From positions 310,001-374,000 of the forward strand of contig NC_018943.1 in the NCBI RefSeq assembly GCF_000304475.1: DNA of 64,000 nucleotides. Direction: 5' to 3'. The notes beneath the pieces were generated by a model that was not told where the DNA came from, ran no database searches, and worked only from the letters and a program-made list of their open reading frames with translations. The position numbers were made by a program, and so were the translations under genes. Each line of letters starts with the position of its first letter. Position 1 is the stretch's first letter. The DNA comes from Kazachstania africana CBS 2517. Lineage: Eukaryota > Ascomycota > Saccharomycetes > Saccharomycetales > Saccharomycetaceae. Positions 20,652 through 30,865 of the stretch are shown piece by piece.

Positions 20652-21849
20652 TGAGGATGGTGATGACGTTGTGGAGATAACGGCGCAAGAGAGGGTACAA
20701 ATATCTCAAGCGGTGAGTGTATGAGTAGTGGTGCTCCATTATCCGTTTCCGTATCCATATAGCTACGGCACTTTTACGTGATGGCATGCTGTGATACGTT
20801 GCGTATTGAGTCAATAGTGTAAAACCACACGTGATGGCTCCCTTAGGGGCTTATACTATATTCTCCCTTCTGTGGTCAAAAGAGTCTAGACTTGCGGTTC
20901 TCGACTTGTTGGAGAAGGGAAATGAGGGACGCTATATCCTTTCAAAGGCAGAAGACCCTCGTCCTAGATTGCCCATTACAGCAATTAGAGATTCGTTGGT
21001 TCATTTTGCATTGTGTGTGTTACTCTTTTTGATCTGCTGCGGAAAAAAATGACCTTTCTTCAGACGTAAAGTGATCGATCACCTTGCGGTTCTGGGTTCT
21101 TGTACGAAAAAACAAATGTGGATAGTAAGAAAGGCTTGATTGCTGAGAAAAAAGGTCCGCCAAAATAGGAAAGTAGGGGAAAAAAGATAGTGGTAACGCA
21201 AGCCACCCAATAGTAAATAAAGTAGATAGGAATGCTTGTATTATGTAGTATTTCTCTTTTTAACTGCCTTTTAACGGGTTAACCGTATCCCCTCGAGAAA
21301 ACTTTGGAAAGTACACATCCGCAACCAGATGGATTGTCCATAACGGTAGTGGCGATGATGGTCATGGGGCTTGGCAAATCGGCATGGTATCTTGTCTAGG
21401 GTAAACAGGAAAAGTACTCCTCCTTTTCTTCAACCACTAACAATAGATGTTCCCTAATAATTGGTTTCTGTTTGTATGTGAGGATCAAAGGTAAATAAGA
21501 AAGGAAAATAAAGTGTCGTCTAAAAATAGGTATACTGTGAAAGGTACTAGCAATTTCTACATCATCTCATTCAGTGGGAATTTAGCAACTAGCCACAACA
21601 AGAAAATGAAAAAAAGATGTGATTACTTTATTACCTATTCCTTGATTGACTTGATTTCCCTTTGCCACAAAAACTGAAATGAAGAGTGGCTCCCTATGGC
21701 TTAGGGAAATGAGGGAAAAAAAAGTATATAAGTACTCTAATTGCTGGCCCTTGTTGATCTTGTACTATAATTTTATACCATTTTATTTACTATTTCTGTT
21801 TCATAGTAAATCAAGCTCAAATTTTATATAAAAAAAGACATAGCAAACA
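20652..21849. other. 1.2-kb upstream region of the small secreted-protein gene
   Basis: The region contains three AGGGG stress elements (20844-20848, 21175-21179 and, inverted, 21289-21293), a CACGTG E-box at 20827-20832, and a TATA box (TATATAAGTA) near 21724. Together they suggest a large, stress-regulated promoter for the gene at 21850. A 72-codon ATG frame at 20834-21052 is described separately. Confidence 0.55.
20834..21052 (+). CDS. Doubtful 72-codon frame
   Basis: An ATG at 20834 opens a frame ending at 21052. It has a hydrophobic start (MAPLGAYTIFSLLW), a charged middle, and a hydrophobic C-terminal segment (FALCVLLFLICCGKK) that could be a tail anchor. I recognise no homologue. It overlaps stress elements of the downstream promoter, so chance is the likelier explanation. 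Confidence 0.15.
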   Translation: MAPLGAYTIFSLLWSKESRLAVLDLLEKGNEGRYILSKAEDPRPRLPITAIRDSLVHFALCVLLFLICCGKK

Positions 21850-22017
21850 ATGGAATTCAAGAAAGTTTTAGTAAGCGTCGCTTTAGTTGGTTTAGCCAAG
21901 GCTCAAAATAATGCGACCTCCACTTCAAGTGCGGCCGCCGCTATTGCTCAAGGTAATATGGCGAGCGTAGGTGTTGCGGGTGCTGTTTTGGCTGGAGCTT
22001 TGGCTTTCTTAGTCTAA
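21850..22017 (+). CDS. Small secreted/GPI-type protein (55 aa)
   Basis: This short gene codes for 55 residues. An N-terminal signal peptide (MEFKKVLVSVALVGLAKA) has a likely cleavage site after the Ala-Lys-Ala. A short Ser/Thr/Ala stretch with an N-glycosylation site (Asn-Ala-Thr) follows. The C-terminus is a hydrophobic segment (VGVAGAVLAGALAFLV) preceded by small residues, typical of a GPI-attachment signal. If processed at both ends, the mature peptide would be only about 20 residues. A TATA box about 125 bases upstream, an A-rich leader at the ATG, and stress elements support expression. I cannot name a homologue; small secreted yeast ORFs of similar plan exist. It was missed by length cut-offs. 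Confidence 0.65.
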   Translation: MEFKKVLVSVALVGLAKAQNNATSTSSAAAAIAQGNMASVGVAGAVLAGALAFLV

Positions 22018-22441
22018 TCAATTAATTAATTCAGTCATTAATTAATTTTGATATGATACCAATTTTAAGAAAGAGCAAAAAAAAACCAAAATGCCATATA
22101 TTTAATATAACAAAAAAGACTAGAAAAAATTGTCATTTATCAATTCAAATTTTTTTTAGTTCAAAAAAATACCTTTTTTATTCAATATTCTATCAAGATT
22201 TTTCTAATGTAACTTTTTTATTTAACCATTACATTATTTATTCGTTATATTTTTACTTTTAATTTGTATTGAATCTTCTTTTATGTAATCACATAATTTA
22301 ATTTTTTTATTGTATCACATTTTGATAATCATGACTATCTTCTTCTCAGCTTTAATTTATAACAGTATGCTTTAAATAAATAATTGGCTGTGTGAAAATA
22401 TACATATGTGAGTTTCCAATGAAATAAGGAAAGAGTGTGCT
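22018..22441. other. AT-rich 3' region shared by convergent genes
   Basis: The 424-base gap separates the convergent small secreted-protein gene and PSH1. It is extremely AT-rich, with TTAATTAATT blocks at its start. Frames within it are low complexity. I see no gene. Confidence 0.6.
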
Positions 22442-23515
22442 TTATTCGTCGTCACTTAATATTACTTGTATTTTGTTTCTTTTACGACTCTTATTGTATT
22501 GAGATTCGTCGTCGTCATCATCTTCTTCTTGTTCTTCTTCTTCAATTTCCACCTCGATGGGCTCTTGCTCCAGTTCATTTTCACTTTCTTCATTTAAACT
22601 GTCTCCACTGACAAATCCCTCATCGTTATGTTCGTAGAAATCACTATCATGCTCCTCGTCATCGTCAACTTCATAAAATGCGCTTTCCACTTTATCATTA
22701 GCCAATTCTTCACTATTTTCGGCAAGTTCATCATTCTCAATGAACGAATCTAAATCAGAGTCGTATTCTTCTTCTTCTTCTTCTTCTTCTTCTTCTTCTT
22801 CTCTTCTTTCCTCGTCGTTACTATCATCTCCTGTATCACTATCTTCGGGTCGTATCTCATCAACAATCTCATCATACTCTCCTTCACTGTATTCATCCTC
22901 ATTCTCGGGTCTGTTCCCGAACGGTCTATCTCTAGTAGATGCACCGCGTTCATTTATTACAATGTTCCTAATACGGCTGTGACAGTGGGGGCATACGTTC
23001 TCATCTTCTTCCATATCATCAGGATCTAATTCCCAATGACAGTTGCTGCATCGTGGAATACCATCATCGTCCACATCATTTATGGCCACTGCGCTGTTCT
23101 TAAATATATTATCAAACATATTATTGGCATTTTTATCCTTATGATATCTAATATAATCTTGTTCCCTTCCTCTTAGTAACTCAGATACCTTGGATTCTTT
23201 CTTCCTCTTCTTATAAATTGACTCAATCAAAAATTTTAGATTTAAATGCAGGAAGAAGTTAAAACATGGTTCAACTTCTATGGAAACTCTACAATCTGGA
23301 CAATTCAGCTCCCTATTCTCATTGTTCTTGAACCATGTCAATAGACACTCATAGCAATAAGTGTGGCCACATGGTGTTACCATCATCGGTATGCTTAAGA
23401 TCTCATGACAAATATTACATTTACTTGTTTCGATATACTGCAACAGAATACGTCTTTCCGTTTTAGCTTTGATTTTTTTATTACTTATAAGATCCTTAAC
23501 TTCATTGAAAGACAT
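22442..23515 (-). CDS. PSH1: E3 ubiquitin ligase Psh1 for centromeric histone Cse4
   Basis: It encodes a 357-residue protein; S. cerevisiae Psh1 has 406. Psh1 ubiquitylates Cse4 (CENP-A) that is outside centromeres and so helps keep it centromeric. A C3HC4 RING finger spans residues 33-75 (CNIC, CGHTYC, CPDC). A second zinc-binding motif lies near residues 165-187 (CSNCHWELDPDD then CPHC), as in S. cerevisiae. The C-terminal half is strongly acidic, including a pure Glu run coded by TTC repeats (22767-22802 on the plus strand). The DSDFYEHNDEGFVSGDSL motif near the end is conserved. I used the ATG at 23515, because the longer frame begins with GTG. Confidence 0.92.
   Translation of the reverse strand: MSFNEVKDLISNKKIKAKTERRILLQYIETSKCNICHEILSIPMMVTPCGHTYCYECLLTWFKNNENRELNCPDCRVSIEVEPCFNFFLHLNLKFLIESIYKKRKKESKVSELLRGREQDYIRYHKDKNANNMFDNIFKNSAVAINDVDDDGIPRCSNCHWELDPDDMEEDENVCPHCHSRIRNIVINERGASTRDRPFGNRPENEDEYSEGEYDEIVDEIRPEDSDTGDDSNDEERREEEEEEEEEEEEYDSDLDSFIENDELAENSEELANDKVESAFYEVDDDEEHDSDFYEHNDEGFVSGDSLNEESENELEQEPIEVEIEEEEQEEDDDDDESQYNKSRKRNKIQVILSDDE
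22767..22802 (+). repeat. TTC trinucleotide repeat in PSH1
   Basis: About twelve uninterrupted TTC units encode a poly-Glu run within the acidic region of Psh1 on the minus strand. Confidence 0.9.
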
Positions 23516-23686
23516 CGTTTTATGGGTAATTGCGTTTCTCAAAATATGATAGAATAATTTGAAATGGGTGAATCGATGAGTGTAGATCCAAATTTCTATG
23601 TATCGCACAGCTATGCAAAATATTGTAAAGCATTATTAGGACTTGGAGTTAAAAAAATAAAAATATTTTAATAAGCAAAAACAAAG

Positions 23687-23760
23687 CGACCCCAGTGAGG
23701 ATTGAACTCACGATCTTGCGATTAACAGTCGCACGCCTTAACCAGCTTGGCCATGGAGTC
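23687..23760 (-). tRNA. tRNA-Asn (GTT)
   Basis: The minus strand folds as a 74-nt tRNA. The 5' acceptor strand GACTCCA pairs with TGGGGTC, followed by the discriminator G. The anticodon loop CTGTTAATC gives anticodon GTT. The T-loop reads GTTCAATCC. It has no intron and is nearly identical to the S. cerevisiae tRNA-Asn. It marks the end of the chromosome XV-like block and PSH1. Confidence 0.97.
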
Positions 23761-24951
23761 ATAATTTTATATTATCTGAATTGATCAAGATCACTACTAC
23801 AAGGTGAATAATATCCATCATGTCATTGCTTAATGTGTGACTTCAACAATCGACATTGGCGAGGAATAAAGTAGAGCAACAAAAGAAATCTCATATATAA
23901 TTGCTGAAAATGGCAATATACTGACATTTCAATGTTTTGATAGTTAGAATAACAAATTTAGAATGTTAGAGAAGATATGAACAATAATTATGGTGTGATA
24001 AACACTACAATGTATTGACACGAACCATATATGGCGTGATAAACACGAATAGATATTATCATGCAATAATTATGGTACGATAATTATGACAACGTATTGA
24101 CTCATAAATCTAGAACATGATAATTGGCATAAATCAAAATATTTTGGAAAAGGTATAAATACTCAGGTGAACACTGAAGTTTGATCAAAGTTTGTATCAC
24201 TTTATATTATTTTATATTATGATTATATTTTATATATAACCAGTACATTATTTGGTATAACCACTGATTAATAAGAATTACTTCACTAACTTGACTGACA
24301 TCCACAACGTGAACAATATTAACGAAATAATATAAAGGGAGCATCCTCTGATTTTCCTTCACGTCGGTAATACACAGGAGGCATATAGATTAAGCATAAT
24401 ATTAATATTATTAATGTTACTGACATATGGTAGAAGACTTGTTATTCACCTCCTGGAGCTCTAGAGATAACTAATACATCATTAGCATATATACAACCGT
24501 AGAAGCCCAGTAGAATGTCAATAGACTAGTATTTTATAGTAGGAAAGTTCCAAGTGACGTTTTGCCCAAGTAGCTACAATTTTGTCTATTTTCTCGAAAA
24601 GACTATACCCAAGTATTCAAGCAAGACCGTTAATATAACTACTCTGTAAACATTACATACAATCATGCCTCCGAATATATCTTTAATATATAGTAAATTC
24701 ATGGTAGCTCTTTTAAATTTGTTTGCTGTGATACTTGCTTGCTCGCGAAAGTAAGTGAGCTATAAAGCGCTATAATCAAGACTTTGCGACAACAATCCTC
24801 TGAAGTGGGCACAATGTAAAAATTGAAAGAGCTTTTGATCCCAGCTACCGGTGAGAGGCCAAAAAATACACATGAAATTTTCTAAGTAATAGTTAAGCTT
24901 TAGGATTTTTTTTCTTTGTATATGCTTTATATATTTTACTTTAAATGTTTA
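23761..24951. other. Gene-free 1.2 kb between tRNA-Asn and TSL1
   Basis: This stretch is AT-rich with many short direct repeats and stop codons in all frames. It contains the LTR-like sequence and the TSL1 3' end. No intact gene is visible. Confidence 0.6.
23964..24425 (+). mobile_element. Possible solo LTR remnant next to tRNA-Asn
   Basis: Starting 200 bases upstream of the tRNA is a stretch that begins TGTTAGAGAAG and has an internal TATA box (TATAAATA at 24154-24161) followed by a Ser/Thr-free AT-rich tract, an arrangement like a Ty LTR. It contains a 37-bp near-direct repeat (23983-24019 and 24065-24101). LTRs are common beside yeast tRNA genes. I could not define a 3' CA end or a target-site duplication, so the boundaries are guesses. 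Confidence 0.35.
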
Positions 24952-27900
24952 TTATATCCTATCTTTTTTCATCTTACAGATATACTCTAAAATAGTAAAT
25001 AATTCATTCAAACCATTTATACGTTCCTTTGCGTGTGTAGATGTCAATTCACCATATACAATACTGTGGGCATACTTAAGACTGCCCTTTTTGATCTTTT
25101 GCTTCAGCAGTTCAAATAATGGTTCTATGACTGGAGAAGAGGAACCTGTGATACAAGCAAAATCGACAAGGTCTTGCGAACTACTTAAATCATTGCTTGA
25201 CTTAGCAAAATCCTCGATATTCGTGATTGGTAAGTTACTCTTGTCATCATTAATGTCCCTGATGACACTAGCATCTGAAGTACTGTTATAGAATCTCAAC
25301 AAAAATGTGACAGCAGATAAAGCCAATCCCTTTTGCTGCACGAATACAATATTCTTATGGAAGTATGCGTGAATGCCTTTATCATTGAACAATGTATTAA
25401 TATGAGTGATTGCCTCACCTACAACACCTGAAACACGATCCTGGTCTTCGGCATTTTCAGTATGAAATCTGATCATAGAGTCAGCTATCTTATAATAGGA
25501 GCCAGGTAATCTTTCAACCTTATCATCGAGAATCTTTACAACTTCAGATTTCCATCTGACTTCTTCGACGATATTGTGCCATGAACCGTTTAGTCTTATG
25601 TATGCACCATTTTCAGCAATCAAGTTTAAATTGGTGACACGACCGTATAAAGTCTCCAATGTGGTTTTTGAGAATGAATTCAAAACAAAAACAATGTTTT
25701 GAGAACTTAAATCGTTTAAAGTGGAAATAACTCTAGGAGTTGGTGGTTCTGAAATTTTAAAGATGAACAAATGTTTCTTGGTTTCTTTTAAATCGGAATA
25801 CAACTTTTTGTGTGATAAACTAAAGACCGTTGACCTTTCTTTATTGAATTCCCAAGAAGTATAAATACTTTGTAATGATGATAAAATCCAATTATCTGAA
25901 TCATTGTTAATGACGCTCTTCATGAGTCTTTTCCAGTTACGTTTCTTCACATCAGTTGGCATTTCTAAACCAAGTTTGATTTTATTGGCAATATCTTTTG
26001 TGTCCCATGGATTTATTAGGAGAGATCCGTTCTTTAAGACAGAGGCCGAACCAGTAAATTCAGAAAGTAAAAGAGGCGAATTCTTCTCTTCTGATGAAAC
26101 AATAGATTCATGGCATGTTAAGTTCATACCTTCTCTTAATGAATTAACCCAGAACATATCAGCTTCGCAATTCAGAGCCAAATACTGATCGAATTCTAAA
26201 TCTTGGTGCAAAAAAACGACTGGTTGAGATGTACTAATATCAGATGATAACGAGTTTATTCTATCGACAATCAACATAATTTGACGTTCTAATTCGGGAT
26301 CATTTTTCAATCTTCCTAGGCAAATTTGGATAAGAACAACTTTATCAATGTATTGGGGGTTTTCTCTTAAAAATCTTTCATAGGCCAGCAGTTTTTTACT
26401 TATCCCACGAATTTTATCAAATTGATCCCTGGAAATAATCAATTTACTATCAGTCCACCTTTCCTTAATCAACTTTCTCCAGTTGGAAACTTTTTCTTCT
26501 TTCAATTGGTCCATTAAATGGAACGCATCAATACCGACAGGAAAGGAATTTACAGAAACAATTTTACCGGCGTACTTCAAGTCATCCTTAGTAACATCTG
26601 CCATTAGTAATCTATTTGTCGTTTGTAAGAAATGTCTAGCATACTCTTTTGTTTGAAAACTAACAGAGTTTGCTCCTAAAATACCTTTTAAAATTTTTTC
26701 TCTCTGGGCAAAGCATCTAAAGACTTCACTACTTGGAAAGGATACATGTAAGAAAAATCCGATTTTTGCTGTTGGAATAGCTTTTCTTACCATTTCAGGG
26801 ACCAACATTAAATGGTAATCATGAACCCAAATTGTATCACCATCCTTATACAAATCGATAATTTTGTTTGCAAATTTTTGATTCAAACTCTGATAATAAT
26901 TCCATGAATGATCTTCGAAAGCCTTTGAATTTGGATTGTCAGGAATTTGATAGTGTAAAGTTGGCCATAAGATTTGCTTACAGAAATTTTTATAAGCACC
27001 TTTGAATGTTACGTCATCCATAATGACAGCGGCAGCATTGTAATCATTTTGCAAAGTTTCCGTAATCTTTGTAGATATCTCTTTTGGTATTTCATCGGTT
27101 GGAATACCTATTGTACCTACCCAAGAGACCGGTTCGGTAAGAGTTTTCTCTTTTACAGCGATATTGATGGCATTTTTCAAAGCTCCATTACCCTTTTCAG
27201 TAGGAACAATTTTCCATGGTAATTGCTTGAATAATTCAAGAGAATTGCCTAAAAAAGACAATTTTGATCTATGAGAATAGCCCCCGAATTTTGGAACGTG
27301 GTATTTATGGTTTGAGACAGTTTCTGAACTGGAATCATCTTGAAGAATCTCATCCTCTTCGTTAACAGTCTCGATATTAGTACCTTCAGGTGCAAAAGAT
27401 GTTTTTCTTTGTACCGGGGCAGTAGACGTTCTTTTCATTGATGGTAAGTTATGTAACTGTTGATATCTTTGTTGAACCTTTTTAATATTCATCACAGCAG
27501 AATTGATATCTGGATTTGACCTAGACTTGGGGGTAATGACAGTAGATTTAGGAATAGCATCTAAAGGAATAGAAACAGGTGGACTATCACTCTGGAAAGC
27601 TGCCGATGGCAGAGGAGATACATCCTTAGTCGTAGACGATGAACTCTTCGAAGAGGAAAAAAACTCCTCAACTGATTTCAATTTATTGTTATTAGTATCA
27701 ATTGAAGAAGAAACAACATTTGATGCGTTTCCCGTGGTAGAGGTCAAATTTTCTATAAATTGCTCAGAAGTAAGACTCCCATCTGATTTGAAAGTGTTTT
27801 CCTCGGTTGTAGTTTGAGGCTCAGGAGACTTATGAACATCTTCCTGTGAGATGTTCTTCTTACCATGAAGAAAAGGGGAATTAGAATTTCCGGGATTGCT

Positions 27901-28044
27901 TTGTCTTCTTTTAGAACCGACATCTGTAGAATTAATCTTCACCAAACTTGAATCGATAAGAGGCACTGTTTCATTCGAAGTAGTAGCGTCTACTTCGAAT
28001 TGAGCTTTGTATGGCAAAAATAGCGATGCAACGATAATGGTCAT
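24952..28044 (-). CDS. TSL1: Trehalose synthase complex regulatory subunit
   Basis: It encodes a 1030-residue protein; Tsl1 has 1098 and Tps3 has 1054 in S. cerevisiae. These are regulatory subunits of the trehalose-6-phosphate synthase/phosphatase complex in the cytosol. After a Ser/Thr-rich N-terminus of about 270 residues comes a GT20 synthase-like domain (about 275-745, with VPKFGGYS and WVHDYHLMLVP). A phosphatase-like domain follows (about 760-1025). In the latter the catalytic DxDGT motif is replaced by FKISEPPTP, so it should be inactive, as in Tsl1/Tps3. ARHFLQTTNRLLMADV and the neighbours CUE4 and CAC2 favour TSL1 over TPS3, although the N-terminus MTIIVASLFLPY looks like Tps3. Confidence 0.9.
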   Translation of the reverse strand: MTIIVASLFLPYKAQFEVDATTSNETVPLIDSSLVKINSTDVGSKRRQSNPGNSNSPFLHGKKNISQEDVHKSPEPQTTTEENTFKSDGSLTSEQFIENLTSTTGNASNVVSSSIDTNNNKLKSVEEFFSSSKSSSSTTKDVSPLPSAAFQSDSPPVSIPLDAIPKSTVITPKSRSNPDINSAVMNIKKVQQRYQQLHNLPSMKRTSTAPVQRKTSFAPEGTNIETVNEEDEILQDDSSSETVSNHKYHVPKFGGYSHRSKLSFLGNSLELFKQLPWKIVPTEKGNGALKNAINIAVKEKTLTEPVSWVGTIGIPTDEIPKEISTKITETLQNDYNAAAVIMDDVTFKGAYKNFCKQILWPTLHYQIPDNPNSKAFEDHSWNYYQSLNQKFANKIIDLYKDGDTIWVHDYHLMLVPEMVRKAIPTAKIGFFLHVSFPSSEVFRCFAQREKILKGILGANSVSFQTKEYARHFLQTTNRLLMADVTKDDLKYAGKIVSVNSFPVGIDAFHLMDQLKEEKVSNWRKLIKERWTDSKLIISRDQFDKIRGISKKLLAYERFLRENPQYIDKVVLIQICLGRLKNDPELERQIMLIVDRINSLSSDISTSQPVVFLHQDLEFDQYLALNCEADMFWVNSLREGMNLTCHESIVSSEEKNSPLLLSEFTGSASVLKNGSLLINPWDTKDIANKIKLGLEMPTDVKKRNWKRLMKSVINNDSDNWILSSLQSIYTSWEFNKERSTVFSLSHKKLYSDLKETKKHLFIFKISEPPTPRVISTLNDLSSQNIVFVLNSFSKTTLETLYGRVTNLNLIAENGAYIRLNGSWHNIVEEVRWKSEVVKILDDKVERLPGSYYKIADSMIRFHTENAEDQDRVSGVVGEAITHINTLFNDKGIHAYFHKNIVFVQQKGLALSAVTFLLRFYNSTSDASVIRDINDDKSNLPITNIEDFAKSSNDLSSSQDLVDFACITGSSSPVIEPLFELLKQKIKKGSLKYAHSIVYGELTSTHAKERINGLNELFTILEYICKMKKDRI

Positions 28045-28677
28045 TGTTCAATGCAAAAATCCGTTATAATATACTTTTAAATTCAGCTATATCCGTGGTT
28101 TATTCTTGTTCTCGAAAGTACTTACGGGAAAAGTTATTTTTGATTATATAACAACTCGTCTTGAGAATTAAACTCCTGAAAGTGATACCTATCCCATTTC
28201 TATTTCTGAAAAAAGTTTAATCTCCACTAGTTGGGTAAATAACGTAATTTTTTCCAATATGCTTTAATTGTGCAGAAAACTCGGCCTAATAAAGCCCTCC
28301 TCCCAACTGGCCCTGATTAGTCTTTACCAAATTGGCATCGCAAAAGACGGGTATCATTAGGACTAATAATAGGTCTTGATGGTTTCCACAATGGAATTGG
28401 ATGTCATGTGTGGGTAGAGGACATTGCAACTGCTGTTCTATTAGTTAAAGAGACATTTGTCATTTTTAATTATCTTCTTGTTCGTTACTTGCATGTTTTT
28501 ACGTGTTAGCCCTGATTCGCTTAAGTGCTTTGTATGGGTGCTTGGTATTAGGGTTTCTCGATTAACGATTAGGATGTCGTAGAAAACTCACCAAGAGGCA
28601 CAGAGAGGGCTAGTTTAGCCAAGTTTGCATAAGGACTTTAGTTTAGTTTATACTTTACGGTATAGGAGGTTAAAATC
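28045..28677. other. Divergent promoter of TSL1 and CUE4
   Basis: This 633-base gap is shared by two divergent genes. I looked for AGGGG stress elements expected for TSL1 and saw none. No gene is visible. Confidence 0.5.
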
Positions 28678-29115
28678 ATGGATACTTCTACGAAAATCTA
28701 TCTTGCTGTTGTCATCATAGCATTCTTCATTGTTAAGAAAGTGAATGAACAGTCTAAAGAGAGTTCGAAAGTGAAAATAGTAGCTGAAGAGAAATCTAAG
28801 AGCTTAAGTGAGGGTGCAGTTGGCTCTAAAATAATCAAGAAGAAAGTAACTCAATCGTCTATTGAAGTTAAAGACGAAAATGGAGAAACAATTGATGGAA
28901 CTTACGAATTATCGGAAGAAGAGGAGACAATAACACCAAGAAAAAGACCAGTGACAAAGGGAATGATCGAAATTGTTCAAACTATGGCTCCAAATTTGAG
29001 TGTAGCACAAATCAAACATAGTCTTGAGCAAACCGGCTCAATTGAAAAGACGATGGAAAGCGTCCTAAGAGGTGATGATTTTACTTTACCTGGTCAAGAC
29101 CAAAAATTAGAATGA
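28678..29115 (+). CDS. CUE4: CUE-domain membrane protein (Cue4/Cue1 family)
   Basis: It encodes a 145-residue protein with an N-terminal membrane anchor (residues about 6-20, IYLAVVIIAFFIVKK), a charged linker, and a CUE domain (about 94-136, IEIVQTMAPNLS to SIEKTMESVL) that binds ubiquitin. The related Cue1 anchors Ubc7 at the ER for ER-associated degradation and is 203 residues; Cue4 is 117 residues. The Ubc7-binding C-terminal region of Cue1 is missing here. The neighbours TSL1 and CAC2 match CUE4. The end (RGDDFTLPG) is more like Cue1, so it may represent a less diverged Cue4. Role otherwise unknown. Confidence 0.85.
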   Translation: MDTSTKIYLAVVIIAFFIVKKVNEQSKESSKVKIVAEEKSKSLSEGAVGSKIIKKKVTQSSIEVKDENGETIDGTYELSEEEETITPRKRPVTKGMIEIVQTMAPNLSVAQIKHSLEQTGSIEKTMESVLRGDDFTLPGQDQKLE

Positions 29116-29177
29116 CCGGTTAATAGTTTCTGTACGTAATTACCTATATATGCATATATGTGCATCGAACCTGTATA

Positions 29178-30785
29178 CTATAGTGTTATCAAAGTGGGCT
29201 GTATCCTCTTTTTTGCATTTGCTGGCGAACCTTCTTCCACCTTCCCATCATCATTTTCTAGAGTGCTCTTTTCTAAGTTTGTATTGACAGAAGATGGGGA
29301 AGAAGTGTCTTGTGCATTACTAGGATTTTTCCTCTTGACAGGGAGAATGTTGACGATATCAGTCCTTGTGGTATTTTCTGTTGTAGACAGTTTCCCTTCC
29401 TTATAGGTGCTGTCCTCTAAGCTATCATTTGAAGACTTCAGGCCATTATTCAGGTACTCTTTTCTTTTCTCTTCTGATAACTTAATGCCAAATAGTTCGG
29501 AATCTACTGAAATGTATGAGCAAAACCCATCTGTGGAGGAAACCATAAGCATCGCACCGTCTTGAGACCAGCTTAGATCAGTTAACGGTGTGTAGTGAAG
29601 GTTTCCTACTATAGAAATAGGTTCTATGGATTCTGTGTCATATATGAGCACCTCATTTGAAGTAGCAATTGCAAATACCAACTTGTATGGTACATCAATG
29701 TAAGCTTTCTTATCCTCTGTTGACTGGTAAAAATTTGGATTGAACGACACTACTATAGCTGCTTTGCCCAAATATGGTAAAGCGATTGCTGGTTTTATTC
29801 CATTATTTTGTTTAAGTGCTCCCCTTGTATATATGTATACTGAATTGCTCACCTCAGGGTTGTTCATACCACTACCACTTTCCTTTGATGAGCCTGCAGG
29901 CAAAGCATTCTCACTTGTCTTGAAAATACCTGCGGGGATGCAAAGAAGGTTCCCACATGGAGATAACGTTAGTCTTCTGAAAAAAGATGGTAATGTCTCA
30001 TTATGGAATAGGTAAGACGATTTCATTGAGGATAAGTCAAGTGTTTTAGTTCCATCGCTGTTCAATCCTCTTTTGGGTAATTCGCCTTTCACTATCCTAT
30101 TTTTCAATTTCAAGCCATTAATTTCATCTTTAGTGTTGTTGAAGATGATTTCATAGATATTTACTGACCTATCAGCTGACTGTGATAGTATATATTCATT
30201 TAATGGATCCCAAGTAACACCTTGAACATAGTGATTATGATCTCTTATATTGGAAACACATTGAGCTGTTTCGATATTAAAAATACGAATGCAATTATCC
30301 ATACAACCACAAACAACATACTTATCATTAGGAGACCATGATAAATCATAAATCTCTGAGTTCGATGAGGACTTGAGCCTTTTCCAAACAAACCATGATT
30401 CCTTAAACTCACCATCGCTCTCACTTGCCCCAAATGTAGATGGTACTGGTTTAGCCTCAGCATCATTTCTTTTCCATAGAATAATTTGACCATCATCTCC
30501 TGCGGATGCAAGAACTGTACCATCAGAATTGAACCGCACAACATTAACCGCTTGCTCATGCTGTTGTAAAGAAGATAAAAAGTCAATAGTATCAACTTTT
30601 TTTATTTGCTTACTACCTTGGTTTGGACTCTCTATTAGTTCCAAATTCCATGCTCTGATTTTATTATCACCACCTGCAGTGAATAATTTCTTTGTCGTGT
30701 TTGATGTATCGTAGTTTGGCTGAAAACATAAACTATAGACAGGCTGAGATTCATGCCAGTAGATTTGTAGATTAGAAGCTTCCAT
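29178..30785 (-). CDS. CAC2: Chromatin assembly factor 1 subunit Cac2
   Basis: It encodes a 535-residue WD40 protein; S. cerevisiae Cac2 has 468. Cac2 is the p60-type subunit of CAF-1, which deposits histones H3-H4 on newly replicated DNA. WD repeats begin near residue 10 (WHESQPVYSLCFQP). They include motifs such as HEQAVNVVRFNSDGTVLASAGDDGQIILWK and SPNDKYVVCGCMDNCIRIF. The extra length lies in a Ser/Asn-rich C-terminal tail after about residue 430. I used the ATG at 30785 (MEASNLQIYW), since the longer frame starts with TTG. TSL1-CUE4-CAC2 is the S. cerevisiae order. An MCB element lies 81 bases upstream. Confidence 0.92.
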   Translation of the reverse strand: MEASNLQIYWHESQPVYSLCFQPNYDTSNTTKKLFTAGGDNKIRAWNLELIESPNQGSKQIKKVDTIDFLSSLQQHEQAVNVVRFNSDGTVLASAGDDGQIILWKRNDAEAKPVPSTFGASESDGEFKESWFVWKRLKSSSNSEIYDLSWSPNDKYVVCGCMDNCIRIFNIETAQCVSNIRDHNHYVQGVTWDPLNEYILSQSADRSVNIYEIIFNNTKDEINGLKLKNRIVKGELPKRGLNSDGTKTLDLSSMKSSYLFHNETLPSFFRRLTLSPCGNLLCIPAGIFKTSENALPAGSSKESGSGMNNPEVSNSVYIYTRGALKQNNGIKPAIALPYLGKAAIVVSFNPNFYQSTEDKKAYIDVPYKLVFAIATSNEVLIYDTESIEPISIVGNLHYTPLTDLSWSQDGAMLMVSSTDGFCSYISVDSELFGIKLSEEKRKEYLNNGLKSSNDSLEDSTYKEGKLSTTENTTRTDIVNILPVKRKNPSNAQDTSSPSSVNTNLEKSTLENDDGKVEEGSPANAKKRIQPTLITL

Positions 30786-30865
30786 TATTTTACCTGCTGG
30801 ACTTATATAGGTTTTGCAAAGCAATATTCATTGTACGACTGTTCATCTTCCAATTCAATTTATTT

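Noticed and set aside
23964..24951. Full-length Ty element
   Set aside because: No gag, protease, integrase or reverse transcriptase frame occurs anywhere in the window.
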